Positions 33,727 to 42,981 are shown, counted from the stretch's first letter. The stretch: DNA of 64,000 nucleotides from Streptomyces jeddahensis (GCF_001642995.1 NZ_LOHS01000086.1:79825-143824); one strand, 5' to 3'. Notes: a model not told the origin generated them from the sequence alone. Numbers and translations: made by a program.

Positions 33727-34656
33727 ATGCAGCACGGCAAATACCGTTTCATCGTGGGGTTCTTGACGGTCCCCTTGGCCATTTACGGCCTTTTCGTCAT
33801 CTGGCCCTTCATCCAGTCCATCTTCTACTCGTTCACTGACTGGAGCGGGCTGAGCCCCGAGTTCGAGATGGTGGGCTTCAAGAACTTCACGAGGATGCTC
33901 GACGACGAGGTCTTCTGGAAATCGCTGCAGCACAGTGTGATGTTCGTGGTGCTGCTGCCGCTCGTGACGCTCACGCTGGCGCTGTTCTTCGCCTTCATGC
34001 TCAATGTCGGGGGGCGGCGCCGGAAGAACGCGGCGATCGCGGGGGTCCGGGGCTCCTCCTTCTACAAGGTCGTCTACTTCTTCCCGCAGGTGCTGTCGAT
34101 CGCCATCGTCGCCCTGCTCTTCCAGTTCGCGTACAACCCGAACAGCGGCGCGCTCAACTCCGGGCTGAAGGCGGTGGGCCTGGACGGCGTGCAGCCCGAC
34201 TGGCTCGGCGATCCCGACCTCGCCCTGTGGTGCGTCTTCGCGGTCCTCGTCTGGTGCACCGTCGGCTTCTTCGTGGTGCTGTTCTCCGCCGGAATGGCCT
34301 CCATTCCGAAGGACTACTACGAGGCCGCTCTGCTGGACGGCGCGAACCGCATGACGACCTTCTTCAAGATCACCCTGCCGCTGCTCTGGGACACCGTGCA
34401 GTCCGGCTGGGCCTACATGGGCATCCTGGCGCTCGGCGCCGAGTCCTTCGCGGTCGTGCAGATCATGACCGTGGGACCGAACGGCGGCGGCCCCGACTAC
34501 TCGACGACCGTGCTGCCGCTGTACGTGTACCAGAAGGCGTTCCGTGACGGTCAGGCCGCCTATGCAACGACGATCGGTGTGGCCCTGCTCATCGTGACGC
34601 TGCTGTTCGTGGCGGTCGTGATGCGGATGGGCCGGCGCGAGCGGCTGGAGTACTAA
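33727..34656 (+). CDS. ngcF: NgcF permease subunit (CUT1 sugar ABC transporter)
   Basis: 309 residues, about six helices, MalF-like: starts MQHGKYRFIVGFLTVPLAIYGLFVIWP and carries the cytosolic EAA loop EAALLDGANRMTTFFKITLPLL that docks the ATPase. The ATG at 33727 is chosen over an in-frame upstream start because GTCAGTAGGG and an AAGGAG site precede it. No ATPase gene exists in the cluster, so it should use the shared ATPase MsiK, as known for streptomycete CUT1 importers. Confidence 0.92.
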   Translation: MQHGKYRFIVGFLTVPLAIYGLFVIWPFIQSIFYSFTDWSGLSPEFEMVGFKNFTRMLDDEVFWKSLQHSVMFVVLLPLVTLTLALFFAFMLNVGGRRRKNAAIAGVRGSSFYKVVYFFPQVLSIAIVALLFQFAYNPNSGALNSGLKAVGLDGVQPDWLGDPDLALWCVFAVLVWCTVGFFVVLFSAGMASIPKDYYEAALLDGANRMTTFFKITLPLLWDTVQSGWAYMGILALGAESFAVVQIMTVGPNGGGPDYSTTVLPLYVYQKAFRDGQAAYATTIGVALLIVTLLFVAVVMRMGRRERLEY

Positions 34657-34771
34657 TGCTGTGTTTTCCCGGGGGACACCCCCCGGACCCCCGGCCGAGA
34701 AGAACGCCAGCCGCTGATGCGGAGGCACGCGCCGAACAGACCGAGCGGACCGAGCCGCGAGGAGGACACGA

Positions 34772-35692
34772 GTGAAGACGACCGATACGCCTCCCGCCGA
34801 CACCACCGAGGAGCGGCCCGCCGTCGCCAAGGTGGACGCCGCCGGGGGCCCGTCGCGAAAGGCGACCGAGGGTCAGACCCTCAACGTCTTCTCGCACGGC
34901 ATGCTCGTGCTGTGGGCGTTCATGGTCGTGATGCCGCTGCTCTGGGCGGTCATGACCTCCTTCAAGGACGACAAGTCCATCTTCACCTCGCCCTGGGCGC
35001 TGCCGGACACGCTGCATTTCGACAACTGGTCGCGCGCTTGGACCGAGGCGCACATGAGCGACTACTTCCTCAACACCGTGATCGTGGTGGGGTTCTCGCT
35101 CGTGGGCACCATGCTGCTCGGTTCGATGGCGGCGTACGTCCTCGCGCGCTTCGAATTCCCCGGGAACCGCTTCATCTACTTCCTGTTCATCGGAGGGATG
35201 AGCTTTCCGATCATCCTGGCGCTGGTGCCGCTGTTCTACGTCATGCAGAACATGTCGCTGCTGAACACGCTGCCCGGCCTGATCCTCGTCTATATCGCGT
35301 ACTCCCTGCCGTTCACCGTGTTCTTCATGACGGCCTTCTTCCGTACGCTGCCGACCTCGGTGGCCGAAGCGGCCTTCGTGGACGGCGCCTCGCACACCAG
35401 GACCTTCTTCCAGGTGATGCTCCCGATGGCCAAGCCGGGCCTGATCAGCATCAGCATTTTCAATTTCCTGGGGCAGTGGAACCAGTACATGCTGCCGACG
35501 GTGCTGAACACCGAGCAGGAGGACAAGGTGCTGACCCAGGGCCTCGTACAGCTCGCCGTGAGCCAGGGCTACAAGGGCGACTGGTCAGGCCTCTTCGCCG
35601 GGCTGGTCATGGCCATGCTGCCGGTGCTGGCCGCGTACGTCGTCTTCCAGCGGCAGGTCGTCGCCGGTCTGACGGCCGGCGCCCTCAAGTAG
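34772..35692 (+). CDS. ngcG: NgcG permease subunit (CUT1 sugar ABC transporter)
   Basis: 306 residues, GTG start after GAGGAGGACACGA. An acidic/Pro-rich cytosolic N-terminus (about 1-30) precedes six helices of the MalG type with the EAA loop EAAFVDGASHTRTFFQVMLPMAKP. Forms the channel with NgcF for GlcNAc or chitobiose. Ends the ngc operon before a terminator. Confidence 0.92.
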   Translation: MKTTDTPPADTTEERPAVAKVDAAGGPSRKATEGQTLNVFSHGMLVLWAFMVVMPLLWAVMTSFKDDKSIFTSPWALPDTLHFDNWSRAWTEAHMSDYFLNTVIVVGFSLVGTMLLGSMAAYVLARFEFPGNRFIYFLFIGGMSFPIILALVPLFYVMQNMSLLNTLPGLILVYIAYSLPFTVFFMTAFFRTLPTSVAEAAFVDGASHTRTFFQVMLPMAKPGLISISIFNFLGQWNQYMLPTVLNTEQEDKVLTQGLVQLAVSQGYKGDWSGLFAGLVMAMLPVLAAYVVFQRQVVAGLTAGALK

Positions 35693-35709
35693 CCTCAGGA
35701 CACCAATCG

Positions 35710-35756
35710 GGCCCGGTTCTCCGTGACGACGCAGGGCGGCACGGCGAAACCGGGCC
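35710..35756 (+). terminator. Terminator of the ngcEFG operon
   Basis: 9-bp stem (GGCCCGGTT 35710-35718 with AACCGGGCC 35748-35756) around a 29-base loop. Weaker than the others. Confidence 0.5.
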
Positions 35757-35798
35757 TTTGGCGTGCCCCGAACCGTCGATCCCATGGAAGCGATTTCC

Positions 35799-35812
35799 GT
35801 CAAGGTCTTGAC
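35799..35812. promoter_or_regulatory. Palindrome upstream of rok7B7
   Basis: GTCAAGGTCTTGAC, perfect 6-bp arms around GT. It shares the CTTGAC half-site with the operator candidate before xylF and lies about 135 bp before the ROK gene, as an autoregulatory site would. Confidence 0.45.
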
Positions 35813-35946
35813 TGTGGTAACCCGTTCAGCACAGCTTGGAGTTCACAACTTGTACGTGGCCCGGTTTCCGCTGCTGTGAATCTGCTGTGAACGGGCCCAC
35901 GGGCGGCATCGGAGCTGCCCGTCCTAGGGCAGGAGTGGATGGGTCG

Positions 35947-37146
35947 ATGGAGACTCCGGGGTCGCAGTCGTCGCTGCACCGGGCCAATCTCGAGCGGGTC
36001 GTACGTGCCGTGCGGCTGGCCGGATCGCTCACGCAGGCGGAGATCGCAAGGACGACGGGTCTGTCGGCGGCGACGGTCTCCAACATCGTGCGGGAGCTGA
36101 AGGAGGGCGGAACCGTCGAGGTCACGCCCACCTCGGCGGGCGGCCGGCGGGCGCGCAGCGTGTCCTTGAGCGGTGCCGCCGGCATCGTGATCGGCGTCGA
36201 CTTCGGGCACACGCACCTGCGCGTCGCGATCGGGAACCTCGCCCATCAGGTGCTGGCCGAGGAGTCCGAGCCGCTGGACGTGGACGCCTCCGCCGCGCAG
36301 GGCTTCGACCGGGCGGAAGAGCTGGTCAACCGCCTGATCTTGGCCACGGGGGTCGACCGCACCAAGGTTGCGGGCGTCGGGCTCGGCGTGCCGGGGCCGA
36401 TCGACGTGGAGTCGGGCACGCTGGGCTCGATGGCCATCCTGCCCGGCTGGACCGGAACCAGACCGGCCGAGGAGCTGCGGGGCCGTCTCGGCGTCCCGGT
36501 GCACGTGGACAACGACGCCAACCTGGGCGCTCTCGGCGAGCTGGTCTGGGGCAGCGGGCGCGGGGTGAAGGACCTGGCGTACATCAAGGTCTCGAGCGGT
36601 GTGGGCGCCGGTCTCGTGATCGACGGGAAGATCTACCGGGGACCCGGCGGAACCGCGGGAGAAATCGGGCATATCACTCTGGATGAGTCCGGCCCGGTCT
36701 GCCGTTGCGGCAACCGCGGATGCCTGGAGACCTTCACGGCCGCCCGCTATGTGCTGCCGCTCCTCCAGCCCAGTCACGGCACGGATCTGACCATGGAGGG
36801 CGTCGTCAGGCTGGCGCGCGACGGCGATCCGGGCTGCCGGCGCGTGATCGCCGACGTCGGCCGTCACATCGGGAGCGGCGTGGCCAGTCTCTGCAACCTT
36901 CTGAACCCGTCCCGTGTGGTGCTCGGCGGCGATCTCGCCGAGGCGGGTGAGCTGGTGCTGGGTCCGATCCGCGAGTCCGTCGGGCGGTACGCGATCCCAA
37001 GTGCCGCGCGCCAGCTGTCCGTACGCCCGGGGGCACTGGGCGGCCGGGCCGAGGTGCTCGGCGCCCTGGCGCTGGCGCTGAGCGAGATGGGTGATTCGAC
37101 CCTTCTGGACGGCTCGCTCGCCGTGGCCACCCCTGCCTTCACTTAG
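35947..37146 (+). CDS. rok7B7: ROK-family transcriptional regulator Rok7B7
   Basis: 399 residues from the ATG at 35947 (METPGSQSSLHRANLERVV). Winged-helix HTH about 15-65 (LTQAEIARTTGLSAATVSNIVRELKEGG), then a sugar-kinase-like domain: GVDFGHTHLRVAIG phosphate loop, VHVDNDANLGALGE, and the ROK zinc motif CRCGNRGC (about 248-255). Lies between ngcEFG and xylFGH as in S. coelicolor, where Rok7B7 controls xylose transport and links to carbon control of antibiotics. The start in the upstream frame (35836) would add residues with no HTH support. Confidence 0.93.
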   Translation: METPGSQSSLHRANLERVVRAVRLAGSLTQAEIARTTGLSAATVSNIVRELKEGGTVEVTPTSAGGRRARSVSLSGAAGIVIGVDFGHTHLRVAIGNLAHQVLAEESEPLDVDASAAQGFDRAEELVNRLILATGVDRTKVAGVGLGVPGPIDVESGTLGSMAILPGWTGTRPAEELRGRLGVPVHVDNDANLGALGELVWGSGRGVKDLAYIKVSSGVGAGLVIDGKIYRGPGGTAGEIGHITLDESGPVCRCGNRGCLETFTAARYVLPLLQPSHGTDLTMEGVVRLARDGDPGCRRVIADVGRHIGSGVASLCNLLNPSRVVLGGDLAEAGELVLGPIRESVGRYAIPSAARQLSVRPGALGGRAEVLGALALALSEMGDSTLLDGSLAVATPAFT

Positions 37147-37171
37147 TTCACGCATGGCACCGTTGTCATCT

Positions 37172-37194
37172 CGTTAAGGATTTACTCCTTGACG
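37172..37194. promoter_or_regulatory. Operator candidate for Rok7B7 upstream of xylF
   Basis: An imperfect palindrome with 9-bp arms CGTTAAGGA and TCCTTGACG around TTTAC. It contains TTTACTCCTTGAC, which fits the Rok7B7 consensus TTKAMKHSTTSAV as I recall it from S. avermitilis. It ends about 74 bp before xylF. Confidence 0.6.
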
Positions 37195-37267
37195 ACGGCC
37201 GTTACCGCCGAGTTGACTTCGAGCACCTCGGCCGCAGCGACGCGGCCGCGTCAGGGAGGTTTCTGAA

Positions 37268-38386
37268 GTGAACACGCGTATGCGTCGTGCCGCCGTTGCC
37301 GTCGCCGCTTCCGCGATGGCCGTCTCGCTCGCCGCCTGTGGCAGCGCCAAGGAGGCCGATGGTGGTAGCGACAAGGCCAGCAGCTCGAGCAAGGGTGACG
37401 CGCTGACGATAGGTCTGCTCCTTCCGGAGAACCAGACGGCGCGTTACGAGAAGTTCGACAAGCCGCTCATCGAGAAGAAGATCAGCGAGCTCACGGACGG
37501 CAAGGCGACGGTCAAGTACGACAACGCCAAGCAGGACGCGACGCTGCAGGCCCAGCAGGTCGAGACGATGATCACCAACAAGGTGGACGTGCTCATCGTG
37601 GACGCGGTGGACTCCAAGGCCATCGCCAGCTCGGTCAAGAAGGCCAAGGACGCCGGCATCCCCGTCGTTGCCTACGACCGCCTCGCCGAGGGCCCGATCG
37701 ACGCCTACACGTCGTTCGACAACGTCCAGGTCGGCAAGGTCCAGGGCGAGGCCCTCCTCGGCGCCCTGGGCGACAAGGCCAAGGACGGCAAGATCGTCAT
37801 GATGAACGGGTCGCCCACCGACCCGAACGCCGCGCAGTTCAAGGAGGGCGCCCACTCCGTCCTCGACGGCAAGGTCGAGGTCGGCAAGGAGTACGACACC
37901 AAGGAGTGGAAGCCGGAGAACGCCAACGCCAACATGGAAGGCGCGATCTCCGCACTCGGCAAGAACAACATCGTCGGCGTCTACTCCGCCAACGACGGCA
38001 TGGCGGGCGGCATCATCACCGCCCTGAAGGCCGCGGGCGTGTCGAAGCTTCCGCCGGTCACCGGCCAGGACGCCGAACTCGCCGGTGTGCAGCGCATCGT
38101 GGCGGGCGAGCAGTACATGAGCGTCTACAAGCCGTACGCCCCCGAGGCCGATGCCGCCGCCGAGATGGCCGTCGCGCTCGCCAAGGGCGAGAAGCTCGAC
38201 TCCATCGCCAAGGACTCGGTCGACAGCCCGACCACGAAGGGCATCCCGTCGGTCCTCGTCGCCGTCACCTCGCTGACCAAGGACAACATCAAGGACACCG
38301 TCATCAAGGACGGCGTCTACACGGCCAACGAGATCTGCACGGCCAAGTACAAGGCCGACTGCGAGAAGCTCGGTCTCCTCGACTGA
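37268..38386 (+). CDS. xylF: Xylose ABC transporter substrate-binding lipoprotein XylF
   Basis: 372 residues, GTG after GGGAGG. Signal with lipobox SLAAC (C24). Periplasmic-binding-protein type I fold typical of CUT2 sugar importers: LTIGLLLPENQTARYEKFDKP, VDVLIVDAVDSKAIASSVKKAKDAGIPVVAYDRL, SANDGMAGGIITALKAAG, PVTGQDAELAGVQRIVAGEQYMSVYK. Xylose specificity is inferred from gene order with xylG, xylH and rok7B7. Followed by a duplicated stop region and two small hairpins before xylG. Confidence 0.92.
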   Translation: MNTRMRRAAVAVAASAMAVSLAACGSAKEADGGSDKASSSSKGDALTIGLLLPENQTARYEKFDKPLIEKKISELTDGKATVKYDNAKQDATLQAQQVETMITNKVDVLIVDAVDSKAIASSVKKAKDAGIPVVAYDRLAEGPIDAYTSFDNVQVGKVQGEALLGALGDKAKDGKIVMMNGSPTDPNAAQFKEGAHSVLDGKVEVGKEYDTKEWKPENANANMEGAISALGKNNIVGVYSANDGMAGGIITALKAAGVSKLPPVTGQDAELAGVQRIVAGEQYMSVYKPYAPEADAAAEMAVALAKGEKLDSIAKDSVDSPTTKGIPSVLVAVTSLTKDNIKDTVIKDGVYTANEICTAKYKADCEKLGLLD

Positions 38387-38406
38387 GTTTCTCCTCGACT
38401 GAGTTC
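38375..38406. repeat. 16-bp tandem duplication spanning the xylF stop codon
   Basis: CTCCTCGACTGAGTTT (38375-38390) is repeated as CTCCTCGACTGAGTTC (38391-38406). The first copy holds the xylF stop codon, so a second in-register stop context follows. Confidence 0.8.
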
Positions 38407-38412
38407 CTGCCG

Positions 38413-38451
38413 AGCCCCTTTCAGGGGCTTTCCCGGAGTGCTTTTTCCGGG
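38413..38451 (+). terminator. Two small hairpins after xylF
   Basis: AGCCCCT/AGGGGCT (38413-38429) and CCCGGA/TCCGGG (38432-38451) follow xylF. Probably they lower transcription into xylG/xylH relative to the binding protein. The remaining 230 bp to xylG shows no gene. Confidence 0.55.
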
Positions 38452-38685
38452 ATTCTCTCTCCGAGTCCCTTTGCGTGTACGGGAGTTCATTCCAGAATTC
38501 CCGTACGGGCCCGTCACAGGGCACCTTCGGGACTCGTCATAGGGACAGGACTCGTCATGCGGAAGCCGTCCGGGCGCCCCGGATCCATCAGCCCCGCAGC
38601 TCCGGCGGGGCGCGCCGGACGGCCCACCCCCCTTTCGTTTCTGCACAACCTCCCGCCGGGTCAGGCGGCGAAGGAGATGGTTCAC

Positions 38686-39468
38686 GTGTCCGCTACGCCT
38701 GTGCTGGCGTTGCGCGGGGTCTCCAAGCGGTTCGGTGCCGTCCAGGCGCTCACCGACGTAGAGCTCGAGGTCCATGCCGGTGAGGTGGTCGCCCTGGTCG
38801 GCGACAACGGCGCCGGAAAGTCCACGCTGGTCAAGACGATCGCCGGCGTGCACCCCATCGATGACGGCGTCATCGAGTGGGAAGGCCGTCCCGTATCGAT
38901 CAGCAAGCCGCACGACGCCCAGAACCTGGGCATCGCGACGGTCTACCAGGACCTCGCGCTGTGCGACAACATCGACGTCGTCGGCAATCTGTTTCTCGGC
39001 CGCGAGTTGAAGAAGCGCGGCATCCTCGACGAGGTCGAGATGGAGCGGCGCGCCCGCGAGCTGCTCACGACCCTGTCGATCCGCATACCGAGCGTGCGCA
39101 TCCCGATCGCCTCGCTCTCCGGCGGTCAGCGCCAGACGGTGGCGATCGCCCGGTCGATGCTCGGCGAGCCCAAGCTGGTCATCCTCGACGAGCCCACCGC
39201 GGCCCTCGGCGTCGAGCAGACCGCGCAGGTCCTCGACCTCGTGGAGCGGCTGCGCGAGCGCGGCCACGCCGTGATCCTCATCAGCCACAACATGGCCGAC
39301 GTCAAGGCTGTCGCCGACAAGGTGGCGGTGCTCCGGCTCGGCCGCAACAACGGTGTCTTCGAGGTCAAGAGCACCTCGCAGGAAGAGATCATCTCCGCCA
39401 TCACCGGCGCCACGGACAACGCCGTGACCCGTCGTGCGGCGCGTACCAACGGGGAGGCTCAGAAGTGA
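38686..39468 (+). CDS. xylG: Xylose ABC transporter ATP-binding protein XylG
   Basis: 260 residues from the GTG at 38686, chosen because AAGGAG lies nine bases before it; ATG at 38677 has no room for a ribosome site. One ABC domain only: Walker A GDNGAGKST, LALCDNIDVVGNLFLG, signature LSGGQRQTVAIAR, Walker B VILDEPTAALG, switch histidine ISHNMADV. Most CUT2 sugar ATPases (RbsA/XylG of E. coli) carry two fused ABC domains of about 500 residues; this one must work as a homodimer. It overlaps xylH by 4 bp. Confidence 0.92.
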   Translation: MSATPVLALRGVSKRFGAVQALTDVELEVHAGEVVALVGDNGAGKSTLVKTIAGVHPIDDGVIEWEGRPVSISKPHDAQNLGIATVYQDLALCDNIDVVGNLFLGRELKKRGILDEVEMERRARELLTTLSIRIPSVRIPIASLSGGQRQTVAIARSMLGEPKLVILDEPTAALGVEQTAQVLDLVERLRERGHAVILISHNMADVKAVADKVAVLRLGRNNGVFEVKSTSQEEIISAITGATDNAVTRRAARTNGEAQK

Positions 39469-40748
39469 GCATCGACAAGACCTCCGCGGCTCCGGCGGTG
39501 GAGAACCCCGAGGCCGCCGCCGACGCCGTGACCGCAGTGGACCCCCGGCTGCTCGTGCGCGAGGAGGGCCTCAAGGGCTACGTCACCGAGTTCAAGCGCA
39601 AGATGCGCGCCGGAGACCTGGGCTCCGTACCGGTCGTCGTCGGCCTGATCATCATCTGGGCCATCTTCCAGGGCCTGAACTCGAACTTCCTCTCGGCCGA
39701 GAATCTCAACAACATCGCCGTCGCGATGGTGGCCACCGGCATGATGTCGGTGGGCATCATCTTCGTGCTGCTGCTCGGCGAGATCGACCTGTCGGTCGGC
39801 TCCGTCAGCGGTGTGTCCGGCGCGCTCATGGCGGTGCTCAGCGTCACGCACGGCGTCAGCGAATGGCTGGCGGTTCTCGTCGCCATCGCCGGCGGCGCCC
39901 TCATCGGCTGCATCCACGGCTTCTTCTTCGCCCGCGTCGGCGCGCCCGCCTTCGCCGTCACGCTGGCCGGCCTGCTGTTCTGGCTCGGCTTCATGCTGCA
40001 GATCCTCGGCGACAACGGCACGATCAACATCGACTCGGACGGTGTCGTCGGCCACCTCACCACGTACTACTTCTCCGACATCGCGGCGGCCTACGGGCTC
40101 GCCACGCTCGCGGTCGTGGTGTTCTTCGTCACCTCCTTCCTGGACAGCCGCCGCCGCGAGGCCGCGGGCGTGCCGTCGCGGCCGCTCAGCGAGATCGTGC
40201 TGCGCACCGCGGTCCTCGCGGTCATCGGCTTCGCCGCCGCGGCCATGTTCAACCAGTACAAGGGCCTGCCCCTGGCGCTGGTGCTGTTCATGGCGGTGCT
40301 GGTGCTGACGGACTTCGTGCTGCGGCGCACCGCGTACGGGCGGAAGGTCTTCGCGCTCGGCGGCAGCGTCGAGGCGTCCCGGCGCGCGGGCATCAACGTC
40401 ACCGCGGTGCGGATCTCGGTCTTCGCCATCGCCGGTACGTTCGCGGCCATCGGCGGCCTGTTCTGGGCCTCGAAGATCGCCGCGGCCAACCAGAGCGCCG
40501 GTGCCGGCGATCTGCTGATGAACGTCATCGCGGCGGCCGTCATCGGCGGAACGAGCCTCTTCGGCGGCCGCGGCCGCACCTGGAACGCGCTGCTCGGTGT
40601 CATGGTGATCACCTCGATCCAGTACGGCCTGGCCCTGGAGGGCATCGCCACGCCGATCCAGTACATGATCACTGGCGGTGTGCTTCTCGCCACCGTTGTT
40701 ATTGACTCGGTGACGCGGAAGACCCAGAAGACGGCCGGCAGGGCGTAG
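39465..40748 (+). CDS. xylH: Xylose ABC transporter permease XylH
   Basis: 427 residues, GTG start overlapping the xylG stop and preceded by GGGGAGG. Cytosolic N-terminus of about 50 residues, then about ten helices of the CUT2 (RbsC-like) permease family: IFVLLLGEIDLSVGSVSGVSGALMAVL, GFFFARVGAPAFAVTLAGLLFWLG, RRTAYGRKVFALGGSVEASRRAGINV (the cytosolic contact loop), AAAVIGGTSLFGGRGR. Longer than RbsC because of extra helices around residues 200-280. Ends the operon; terminator follows. Confidence 0.93.
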   Translation: MSIDKTSAAPAVENPEAAADAVTAVDPRLLVREEGLKGYVTEFKRKMRAGDLGSVPVVVGLIIIWAIFQGLNSNFLSAENLNNIAVAMVATGMMSVGIIFVLLLGEIDLSVGSVSGVSGALMAVLSVTHGVSEWLAVLVAIAGGALIGCIHGFFFARVGAPAFAVTLAGLLFWLGFMLQILGDNGTINIDSDGVVGHLTTYYFSDIAAAYGLATLAVVVFFVTSFLDSRRREAAGVPSRPLSEIVLRTAVLAVIGFAAAAMFNQYKGLPLALVLFMAVLVLTDFVLRRTAYGRKVFALGGSVEASRRAGINVTAVRISVFAIAGTFAAIGGLFWASKIAAANQSAGAGDLLMNVIAAAVIGGTSLFGGRGRTWNALLGVMVITSIQYGLALEGIATPIQYMITGGVLLATVVIDSVTRKTQKTAGRA

Positions 40749-40785
40749 TCGCTCCGCGCGCCCCTGAAGGGGCGCAGCCCCTGAC

Positions 40786-40818
40786 CTGTGCCCGGCACCT
40801 TGGTGGTGCCGGGCACAG
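40786..40818 (+). terminator. Terminator of the xyl operon
   Basis: Perfect 14-bp stem (40786-40799 with 40805-40818) and TTGGT loop, 38 bp after xylH. Confidence 0.85.
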
Positions 40819-40936
40819 CCACGTACGGCCGACGGCGTGACCTACGACGCACGGCCCGGACGTCGGCCGTAACGGCGGAACATTAGACTCGACAGACCCG
40901 CGAAGGCTCGAACAGCTCTACTGCAAGGAGGCACGG

Positions 40937-42907
40937 GTGCCGCTGCTGACCCGCATCAGGGGACCGCGCGATCTGGACCGGCTCAGCCCGGAGCAGCTGG
41001 ACCAGCTGGCCGACGAGATCCGGACCTTCCTCGTCGACGCGGTCGCCAAGACCGGCGGCCACCTCGGCCCCAACCTCGGCGTGGTCGAGCTCACGATCGC
41101 CCTGCACCGTGTCTTCGACTCGCCCAAGGACAAGGTGCTGTTCGACACGGGCCACCAGAGCTATGTGCACAAGCTGCTGACCGGCCGCCAGGACTTCTCC
41201 GGTCTGCGCACCAAGGGCGGCCTGTCCGGCTACCCGTCGCGCGCCGAGTCCGAGCACGACGTCATCGAGAACTCGCACGCCTCCACCGTCCTCGGCTGGG
41301 CCGACGGCCTCGCGAAGGCCAACCAGGTGCTCGGCAAGGACGACCACATCGTCGCCGTGATCGGCGACGGCGCCCTCACCGGCGGCATGGCCTGGGAGGC
41401 GCTCAACAACATCGCGGACGCCAAGGACCGCCCGCTGGTCATCGTCGTCAACGACAACGAGCGTTCGTACGCCCCCACCATCGGCGGCCTCGCCAACCAC
41501 CTCGCGACGCTGCGGACCACGGACGGCTACGAGCGGTTCCTGGCCCGCACCCGCGACCTGCTCGAGCGCACGCCGGTCGTCGGCCGGCCGCTCTACGACA
41601 CGCTGCACGGCGCCAAGAAGGGCCTGAAGGACTTCATTGCGCCGCAGGGCATGTTCGAGGACCTGGGCCTGAAGTACGTCGGCCCGATCGACGGCCACGA
41701 CATCGCGGCCCTGGAGTCGGCGCTGTCCCGCGCCAAGCGCTTCGGCGGCCCGGTCATCGTGCACTGCCTCACCGAGAAGGGCCGCGGCTACAAGCCTGCC
41801 GAACAGGACGAGGCCGACCGTTTCCACGGCATCGGACCGATCCACCCCGACACGGGTCTGCCCATCGCCGCGTCCGGTCTGGACTGGACGTCCGTCTTCG
41901 GCGAGGAGATGGTCAAGCTCGGCCGGGAGCGCGAGGACATCGTGGCGATCACCGCGGCCATGCTGCAGCCGGTCGGCCTGCAGAAGTTCGCCGAGGAGTT
42001 CCCCGACCGCGTCTACGACGTCGGCATCGCCGAGCAGCACGGCGCCGTCTCGGCCGCAGGCCTCGCCACCGGGGGTCTGCACCCGGTCTTCGCGGTGTAC
42101 GCGACCTTCCTCAACCGTGCCTTCGACCAGGTGCTGATGGATGTGGCGCTGCACAAGTGCGGCGTGACCTTCGTCCTGGACCGGGCCGGCGTCACCGGCA
42201 CCGACGGCGCCTCGCACAACGGCATGTGGGACATGTCGATCCTGCAGTGCGTGCCCGGTCTGCGGATCGCCGCGCCGCGCGACGCCGACCAGGTGCGCCT
42301 CCAGCTGCGCGAGGCCGTCGAGGTCGACGACGCGCCGACCGTCGTGCGCTACTCGAAGGGCGCCGTCGGGCCCGCCGTACAGGCCGTGGGCACGGTCGGC
42401 GGCATGGACGTCCTGCGCGCGGCCGGGACGGACCGGCCGGACGTGCTGCTCGTCTCCGTCGGCGCGCTCGCCCCGATGTGCCTGGAGATCGCCGACCTGC
42501 TCGACAAGCAGGGCATCTCCACGACCGTCGTCGACCCGCGCTGGGTCAAGCCGGTCGACGAGGCGCTGCCGCCGCTGGCCGAGCAGCACCGCGTCGTGGT
42601 GACGGTCGAGGACAACTCCCGGGCGGGCGGCGTCGGTTCGGCGATCGCGCAGGCCCTGCGTGACGCGGGCGTCGACCTGCCGCTGCGCGACTTCGGCATC
42701 CCGCCGCGCTTCCTCGACCACGCCTCGCGCAAGGAGGTCCTGGCCGAGATCGGGCTGACCGCCCCGGACATCGCGCGCCAGGTCACGGGTCTGGTGGCGA
42801 AGCTCGACGGCCCGTCATCGCAGTCCCAGCTCCGTTCGGCCGACGCGACGCCCACGGCGCGCACCGCCGCCGACGAGGTGGATCCGGTGGAGCCGGTGCG
42901 GGACTGA
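40937..42907 (+). CDS. dxs: 1-deoxy-D-xylulose-5-phosphate synthase
   Basis: First enzyme of the methylerythritol phosphate pathway to isoprenoids: condenses pyruvate and glyceraldehyde 3-phosphate with thiamine diphosphate. 656 residues, slightly longer than usual because of a polar C-terminal tail. GDGALTGGMAWEALNN is the thiamine/Mg site, GGHLGPNLGVVELTIALH and FDTGHQSYVHKLLTGR the N-terminal landmarks, and VGIAEQHGAVSAAGLATGG the transketolase-C start. GTG follows CAAGGAGGCACGG. Stand-alone transcription unit between two terminators. Confidence 0.97.
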   Translation: MPLLTRIRGPRDLDRLSPEQLDQLADEIRTFLVDAVAKTGGHLGPNLGVVELTIALHRVFDSPKDKVLFDTGHQSYVHKLLTGRQDFSGLRTKGGLSGYPSRAESEHDVIENSHASTVLGWADGLAKANQVLGKDDHIVAVIGDGALTGGMAWEALNNIADAKDRPLVIVVNDNERSYAPTIGGLANHLATLRTTDGYERFLARTRDLLERTPVVGRPLYDTLHGAKKGLKDFIAPQGMFEDLGLKYVGPIDGHDIAALESALSRAKRFGGPVIVHCLTEKGRGYKPAEQDEADRFHGIGPIHPDTGLPIAASGLDWTSVFGEEMVKLGREREDIVAITAAMLQPVGLQKFAEEFPDRVYDVGIAEQHGAVSAAGLATGGLHPVFAVYATFLNRAFDQVLMDVALHKCGVTFVLDRAGVTGTDGASHNGMWDMSILQCVPGLRIAAPRDADQVRLQLREAVEVDDAPTVVRYSKGAVGPAVQAVGTVGGMDVLRAAGTDRPDVLLVSVGALAPMCLEIADLLDKQGISTTVVDPRWVKPVDEALPPLAEQHRVVVTVEDNSRAGGVGSAIAQALRDAGVDLPLRDFGIPPRFLDHASRKEVLAEIGLTAPDIARQVTGLVAKLDGPSSQSQLRSADATPTARTAADEVDPVEPVRD

Positions 42908-42941
42908 TCCACCGGGCGCGCGGTCACCCGGCTGGTCCATG

Positions 42942-42981
42942 GGGCCGGTCTCACCCCCTGCACGGGTGGTGAGACCGGCCC
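42942..42981 (+). terminator. Terminator of dxs
   Basis: Perfect 14-bp stem (42942-42955 with 42968-42981) and 12-base loop, 34 bp after the dxs stop. Confidence 0.85.

Noticed and set aside
31764..33782. Upstream extension of the Uma2 frame to 881 codons
   Set aside because: Runs antisense through ngcE. A ribosome site supports the internal ATG at 31751.
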